Below are positions 22,479 to 26,185 of a DNA stretch of 26,185 nt, piece after piece; within the stretch, counting starts at the first letter, position 1; each line of letters begins with the position of its first letter. The position numbers and the translations under genes were made by a program. Under the pieces are notes generated by a model, which saw only the letters and a list, made by a program, of their open reading frames with translations, did not search any database and was not told the DNA's origin. The DNA is taken from the NCBI GenBank assembly GCA_041287635.1, contig JBGGNG010000171.1:1-26185 (forward strand), given 5' to 3'. Source of the DNA: JAOUEA01 sp041287635 (lineage in GTDB: Bacteria > Actinomycetota > UBA4738 > HRBIN12).

Positions 22479-24844
22479 GCCGCACCTCCTTCGGTCTTCG
22501 CGTCCTGGATCGCTCGCCACACCCGTTCGGGTGAGGCGGGCTTGTCGATGTGCTTCACACCGAGGTGCGAGACCGCGTCGATCACGGCGTTCACGACGGC
22601 GGGCGGCGACGCGATCGTGCCGGCTTCCCCGATGCCCTTCACGCCGAGCGAGTTCGTCGTCGACGGGGTCACCGTTCGGTCCTGGGTGATCGGGGGGATC
22701 TCCACCGCGGTCGGCACGAGGTACTGGGTCATCGACGACGTGGTCAGGTTGCCCGACTCGTCGTAGATCGCCTCCTCGTACAGCGCCTCGGCGACGCCCT
22801 GGGCGACGCCCCCGTGCACCTGGCCCTCGACGATCATCGGGTTGATCACGTTGCCGCAGTCGTCGACAGCCACGTACTTGAGGATGTCGGTCTTGCCGGT
22901 CTCGGTGTCGACCTCCACCACACAGACGTGCGTGCCACCCGGCCAGGTGAAGTTCGGCGGATCCCAGACGGCCGTTCCTTCCAGCATCGGCTCCATGTCC
23001 TTCGGCAGCGAGTGCGCGTGCCACGCCGAGGCAGCCAGCTCGGGGATCGTGCGCGCCTTGTCGGGCGCGCCGGAGACCCGGAACGCGCCGTCAGCCCACT
23101 CGAGGTCGTCCTCACTGACTTCGAGCTCGTGGGCCGCGATCGTGCGGGCCTTGTCACGGACCTTCTCGAGGGCCCTCGCGACCGCTTCCGCGCCGACGCT
23201 CGCCGAGCGCGAACCGTAGGTGTCCATGCCCAGTCGCGAGACCGACGTGTCGCCGTGGAGGACCTCGACGTCGTCGGGCGTGACCCCGAGGCCGTCGGCC
23301 ACGATCTGCGACCACGAGGTCTCGTGCCCCTGTCCGTGCGGCGACGTGCCCGTGCGCACGACCACCTTGCCGTCGGGCCGACACTCCACCTCGGCGGCAT
23401 CCCAGCCGCCGGCGACGTACCGCAACGCACCGAGGATCTCCGAGGGGGCCAGCCCGCACATCTCGATGTAGCTGGAGAGGCCGATGCCGAGCTGCTTCAC
23501 GTCGCCGCGGTCGCGCCGCGCCTGCTGCTCCTTCCTCAACTGGTCATACTCGGCGAGCTCCAGGGCCTTGTCGAACGTGGGTTCATAGTTCGCCGAATCG
23601 ATGCTGAGGCCCATGATCGAGCCGAACGCTTCCTCGGACGGCGGCAGGAAGTTCTTCCGCCGCACCTCCGCGGGGTCCATCCCGATCTTCCGTGCGTAGG
23701 CGTCGACGAGTCGCTCGATCACGAACGTCGCCTCGGGCCGACCGGCGCCGCGGTACGCGTCGGTCGGTGTGGCGTTCGTCATGATGCCCCTGAACTCGTA
23801 CCAGTACGCCTTCGTGTCGTAGGGCCCCATGTACACCCAGGCACCGAGCTCGGGGATGCCCGGCGTCAGCAGCTGGAAGTAGGCGCCCATGTCGGCGAGC
23901 TCGACGAACTTCATGCCGAGGATGTCGCCGTCGTCGGTGCCGGCCAGCGTGCAGTCGTGCAGCACGCCGCGCCCGTGGATCGTGGCGAGGTAGTTCTCCT
24001 GCCGCGTCTCGATCCACTTCACGGGACGCCCCGTCTTCCGGGCGATCGCGAGCGCGAGCGCTTCCTCGGCGTAGACGTTCAGCTTCGAGCCGAACCCGCC
24101 GCCCACGTCGGGCGCGATGATGCGCAACTTCGACTGCGGGATGCCGGTCGCGATCGAGAGCCCGACCCGAGCGATGTGGGGGATCTGCGACGCGGTCACC
24201 AGCGTGAACTCACCGGCCGCGGGAATGCCGTACGCGAGGCACCCGCGTGTCTCGATCGCGTTCGGGATCAGCCGGGGCTGGGCGTAGCGCTCCTGCAGGA
24301 TCACCGGCGCCGAATCGAACACCGACTGGTCGCCGCCTCCGCCGTGCGACCAGTGCACGACGACGTTGGTGCCGAGGTCCTCGTGGAGCACGACCTCGTC
24401 CTTCGCCGCTTCCTCCAGGTCGTTGACGACCGGAAGGTCCGTGGCGCTCACCGTCACGGCCTCGGCGGCGTCCTCGGCTTGCTCGCGAGTCTCGGCCAGG
24501 ACCACGGCGACCGCGTCGCCGGCGAACCGGATCTTGTCCTTCGTGAGAGGCCAGTGCGTCGGGATCTTGATGTCCTCTGTGATCGGCCACACCATCGGTA
24601 GGCTCGACGGGAAGGCATCCTCGAGGTCGGCGGCGGTGTAGACGGCGACCACCCCCGGCATCGACGCGGCGGCCGACGTGTCGATCGAGTCGATGGTGGC
24701 GTGCACGTGCGGCGGGCGCACGAGCGACATCCAGGCCATGCCCGCCATCGTCTGGTTGTCGACGTAGGTGGCCTGGCCCGTCAGGAGCTTGGCGTCCTCC
24801 TTGCGCAGGACCGGACTGCCGACGTAGTTCTCGGTTGCGACCAT
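22475..24844 (-). CDS. coxL: Molybdopterin large subunit, form II CO-dehydrogenase-like
   Basis: The 789-residue catalytic subunit carries the molybdopterin cytosine dinucleotide cofactor. Visible marks are the N-terminal domain (VGSPVLRKEDAKLLTGQATY), GGGFGSKLNVYAEE for cofactor contact, the active-site loop AYRGAGR (363-369) and the catalytic Glu 740 in GVKGIGEAG. True aerobic CO dehydrogenases (form I) have AYxCSFR with a copper-binding cysteine at this loop. The AYRGAGR sequence places this protein in form II, whose substrates may be purines, aldehydes, N-heterocycles or other compounds rather than CO. The start is ATG 24844, with GAGGAGG about seven bases upstream and 12 bases after the CoxS stop. 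Length is normal for the family. Confidence 0.95.
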   Translation of the reverse strand: MVATENYVGSPVLRKEDAKLLTGQATYVDNQTMAGMAWMSLVRPPHVHATIDSIDTSAAASMPGVVAVYTAADLEDAFPSSLPMVWPITEDIKIPTHWPLTKDKIRFAGDAVAVVLAETREQAEDAAEAVTVSATDLPVVNDLEEAAKDEVVLHEDLGTNVVVHWSHGGGGDQSVFDSAPVILQERYAQPRLIPNAIETRGCLAYGIPAAGEFTLVTASQIPHIARVGLSIATGIPQSKLRIIAPDVGGGFGSKLNVYAEEALALAIARKTGRPVKWIETRQENYLATIHGRGVLHDCTLAGTDDGDILGMKFVELADMGAYFQLLTPGIPELGAWVYMGPYDTKAYWYEFRGIMTNATPTDAYRGAGRPEATFVIERLVDAYARKIGMDPAEVRRKNFLPPSEEAFGSIMGLSIDSANYEPTFDKALELAEYDQLRKEQQARRDRGDVKQLGIGLSSYIEMCGLAPSEILGALRYVAGGWDAAEVECRPDGKVVVRTGTSPHGQGHETSWSQIVADGLGVTPDDVEVLHGDTSVSRLGMDTYGSRSASVGAEAVARALEKVRDKARTIAAHELEVSEDDLEWADGAFRVSGAPDKARTIPELAASAWHAHSLPKDMEPMLEGTAVWDPPNFTWPGGTHVCVVEVDTETGKTDILKYVAVDDCGNVINPMIVEGQVHGGVAQGVAEALYEEAIYDESGNLTTSSMTQYLVPTAVEIPPITQDRTVTPSTTNSLGVKGIGEAGTIASPPAVVNAVIDAVSHLGVKHIDKPASPERVWRAIQDAKTEGGAA

Positions 24845-24856
24845 GTCGGCTCCTCC

Positions 24857-25333
24857 TCAGGTCCTGGCGCCGCTCATGGAGCCGGCGGCGTCGAGGATCG
24901 ACTTCACGATGTTCTGGTAGCCCGTGCACCGGCAGAGGTTGCCCTCGAGCGCCTCGCGGACCTCTTCCTCGGTCGGCGCCGGGTTCTCCTTCAGGTAGCT
25001 CGCTGCGGCCATCACCATGCCGGGCGTGCAATAGCCGCACTGCAGACCATGGTTGCGGTGGAACGCGTCCTGGATCGGGTGCAGCGTGTCGCCGTCGGCC
25101 ATCGACTCAATCGTGCTGACCTCACGGCCGTCGGCCTGAGCGGTGAGCATCGTGCAGCTCTTCACCGACTCGCCGTCGACGAGCACGGTGCACGAACCGC
25201 ACGTCGAGGTGTCGCACCCCACGTTGGTTCCGGTCAGTCCGAGGTGTTCCCTCAGGAAGTACACGAGCAGCGTGCGGGGCTCGACATCGGCCTCTCGCAC
25301 CTGCCCGTTCACGGTCACGGACACGTTCGTCAC
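24857..25333 (-). CDS. coxS: 2Fe-2S small subunit of form II CO-dehydrogenase-like enzyme
   Basis: The 158-residue subunit holds two [2Fe-2S] clusters. The plant-type ferredoxin cluster is bound by Cys 40, 45, 48 and 60 (GCDTSTCGSCTVLVDG and the following KSC). The helical domain binds the second through Cys 99, 102, 134 and 136 (QCGYCTPGM and GNLCRCTGY). It relays electrons from the molybdenum site to FAD. The start is the GTG at 25333, with a purine-rich AAGGGGG about eight bases upstream. It is the first gene of the S-L-M run; a 109-base gap separates it from the oxidoreductase gene upstream on the same strand, where the cluster promoter probably lies. Confidence 0.95.
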   Translation of the reverse strand: MTNVSVTVNGQVREADVEPRTLLVYFLREHLGLTGTNVGCDTSTCGSCTVLVDGESVKSCTMLTAQADGREVSTIESMADGDTLHPIQDAFHRNHGLQCGYCTPGMVMAAASYLKENPAPTEEEVREALEGNLCRCTGYQNIVKSILDAAGSMSGART

Positions 25334-25363
25334 GGACGGATCCCCCTTCCTGCGGCGGTGCCT

Positions 25364-25379
25364 GCCGGCCTCAGCCGGC
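25364..25379 (-). other. Hairpin in the leader of the cox-like cluster
   Basis: GCCGGC (25364-25369) and GCCGGC (25374-25379) enclose a four-base loop (CTCA). The stem lies between the Gfo/Idh/MocA stop and the CoxS start. It could terminate the upstream transcript or be part of the cox leader RNA. There is no T-run, and GC-rich hairpins are common in this genome. Confidence 0.3.
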
Positions 25380-25442
25380 GTGGTCGGAACCTGGCTAGGG
25401 CACCGGAGTGTAGGGCAGGTGTGGAAGACGCGCGAGCCGACC

Positions 25443-26185
25443 TCAGCGGGCGGCCGCGACCGCCGCCTCGACCACCCGCATCACGACCCGTCCGTCGTCG
25501 CCGGTCGGCCGAGGCTGCCTGCCTTCGGCGACCGCCCCGAGGAACTCGGCCATCTGCGCGCTGTACATCGGCTGCGTGCAGTGCTCGTAGTCCTCGCTCG
25601 GCGCCTCGCGAGGGAAGATGCGACCGTACCCACGGGTTCCGTACACCTCAGTGTCGGCCTCCATGCCTTCAGCGTGCCGGTGCCACCACCCGCTCTCGAC
25701 GATCGAGTTCGTCCCCTGGGACCAGGAGATCAACAGGATCGTGTCGTCGTCGACGTCGTACGCGCCGTACCGGGTGCCGATCGTGGCGAACACCTGCGTC
25801 GGCTCGGGGTCCCCCAGGAGGAACCGCGCCGTATCGATCGCGTGCACGCCCATGTCGACCAGCGACCCGCCGCCGGCGAGGGAGCGGTCGGTGAACCATC
25901 CGGACGGCCCCCAGTTCGCGTGCACGCCGTAGCCTCGCGTCTTCACGACGTCGCCGAGCTCGCCAGCCGCGATCCGGTCTCGCACCGCGATCACCTCCTC
26001 ACGGAAGCGCCAGCAATGCGCGACCATCAGGGACGTATCCGAACGGCGCGACGCCTCGATCATCGCGTCGCACTCGGCAACCGACACCGCCATCGGCTTC
26101 TCCACCATCACGTGCTTCCCGGCCTCGAGCAGCGCGATCGATTGCGGGGCATGCAACGCGTTCGGGGTCGCGACGATCGCGGCAT
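25443..26185 (-). CDS. Gfo/Idh/MocA-family oxidoreductase, N-terminus cut by window
   Basis: The frame is open to the right edge (last whole codon at 26183-26181); a TTG at 26156 lies inside the domain and is not the true start. The visible 247 residues begin near the end of the NAD(P)-binding fold with AAIVATPNALHAPQ and EAGKHVMVEKPMA, the EKP motif whose Lys is catalytic in this family. The C-terminal beta-sheet domain follows, with GWFTDRSLAGGGSLVDMGVH containing the conserved GG-x-x-x-D-x-G-x-H motif. Such enzymes oxidise or reduce sugars and cyclitols using NAD(P). The substrate cannot be told. The gene ends 109 bases before the CoxS start on the same strand. Confidence 0.92.
   Translation of the reverse strand, partial: AAIVATPNALHAPQSIALLEAGKHVMVEKPMAVSVAECDAMIEASRRSDTSLMVAHCWRFREEVIAVRDRIAAGELGDVVKTRGYGVHANWGPSGWFTDRSLAGGGSLVDMGVHAIDTARFLLGDPEPTQVFATIGTRYGAYDVDDDTILLISWSQGTNSIVESGWWHRHAEGMEADTEVYGTRGYGRIFPREAPSEDYEHCTQPMYSAQMAEFLGAVAEGRQPRPTGDDGRVVMRVVEAAVAAAR

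Noticed and set aside
22550..24601. A long plus-strand open frame (over 680 codons) opposite the CoxL-like gene
   Set aside because: It is an antisense shadow in high-GC DNA; the minus-strand frame carries all molybdenum hydroxylase motifs and the translation of the plus frame is low-complexity and without family features.
22475..25333. Assignment as a genuine aerobic CO dehydrogenase (form I)
   Set aside because: The active-site loop is AYRGAGR, lacking the cysteine of form I AYxCSFR, and the order is S-L-M rather than M-S-L.

Overview
This window comes from a very GC-rich bacterial chromosome with strong G/C preference at third codon positions, short intergenic gaps and many ATGA/GTGA stop-start overlaps. 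An F420-type PPOX enzyme, a probable leaderless promoter, an ECF sigma factor and a carbon-monoxide-dehydrogenase-like gene set point to the Actinomycetota, probably a poorly cultured lineage. The genus cannot be named from sequence reading alone. No tRNA, rRNA, CRISPR array, insertion sequence or phage gene was seen.

Region 1 (1-5867, plus strand) is a copper and redox block. A type I copper protein cut by the left edge, a four-helix membrane protein, a NosD-like beta-helix protein and a NosF/NosY-like ABC transporter overlap as one operon. An Rrf2-family regulator with three cysteines suited to an Fe-S cluster follows. This is the layout of a nitrous-oxide-reductase maturation module, but nosZ itself is not in the window. 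A small F420/FMN-type PPOX protein and a five-helix membrane protein carrying an external cupredoxin domain complete the block.

Region 2 (5854-9741) looks like amino-acid and hydroxyacid catabolism. It holds a class I aminotransferase of the kynurenine/methionine aminotransferase type, an unrecognised 162-residue protein, tryptophan 2,3-dioxygenase and a GlcF-like Fe-S protein. The dioxygenase has a convincing leaderless promoter.

Region 3 (9786-15524) holds, on the minus strand, a phosphodiester-glycosidase-family secreted protein, a small frameshifted reading frame, an ECF sigma factor, a membrane-anchored PD40/TolB-type propeller protein overlapping the sigma gene, and a small secreted protein. 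An RDD membrane protein lies on the plus strand.

Region 4 (15525-26185, all minus strand) is built around a form II (AYRGAGR) molybdenum hydroxylase in the order S-L-M, followed by an ABM-like monooxygenase-fold protein and a methyltransferase. After a secreted delta-60-repeat protein come an MscS channel, a CoxD-like MoxR ATPase, a CoxE-like von Willebrand protein and a pilin-like membrane protein. The right edge cuts a Gfo/Idh/MocA oxidoreductase. The strongest points for follow-up are the nos-like module with a NosF lacking the H-loop histidine, the sigma/propeller pair, the form II cox cluster with its GTA 'start', and the frameshifted small gene.
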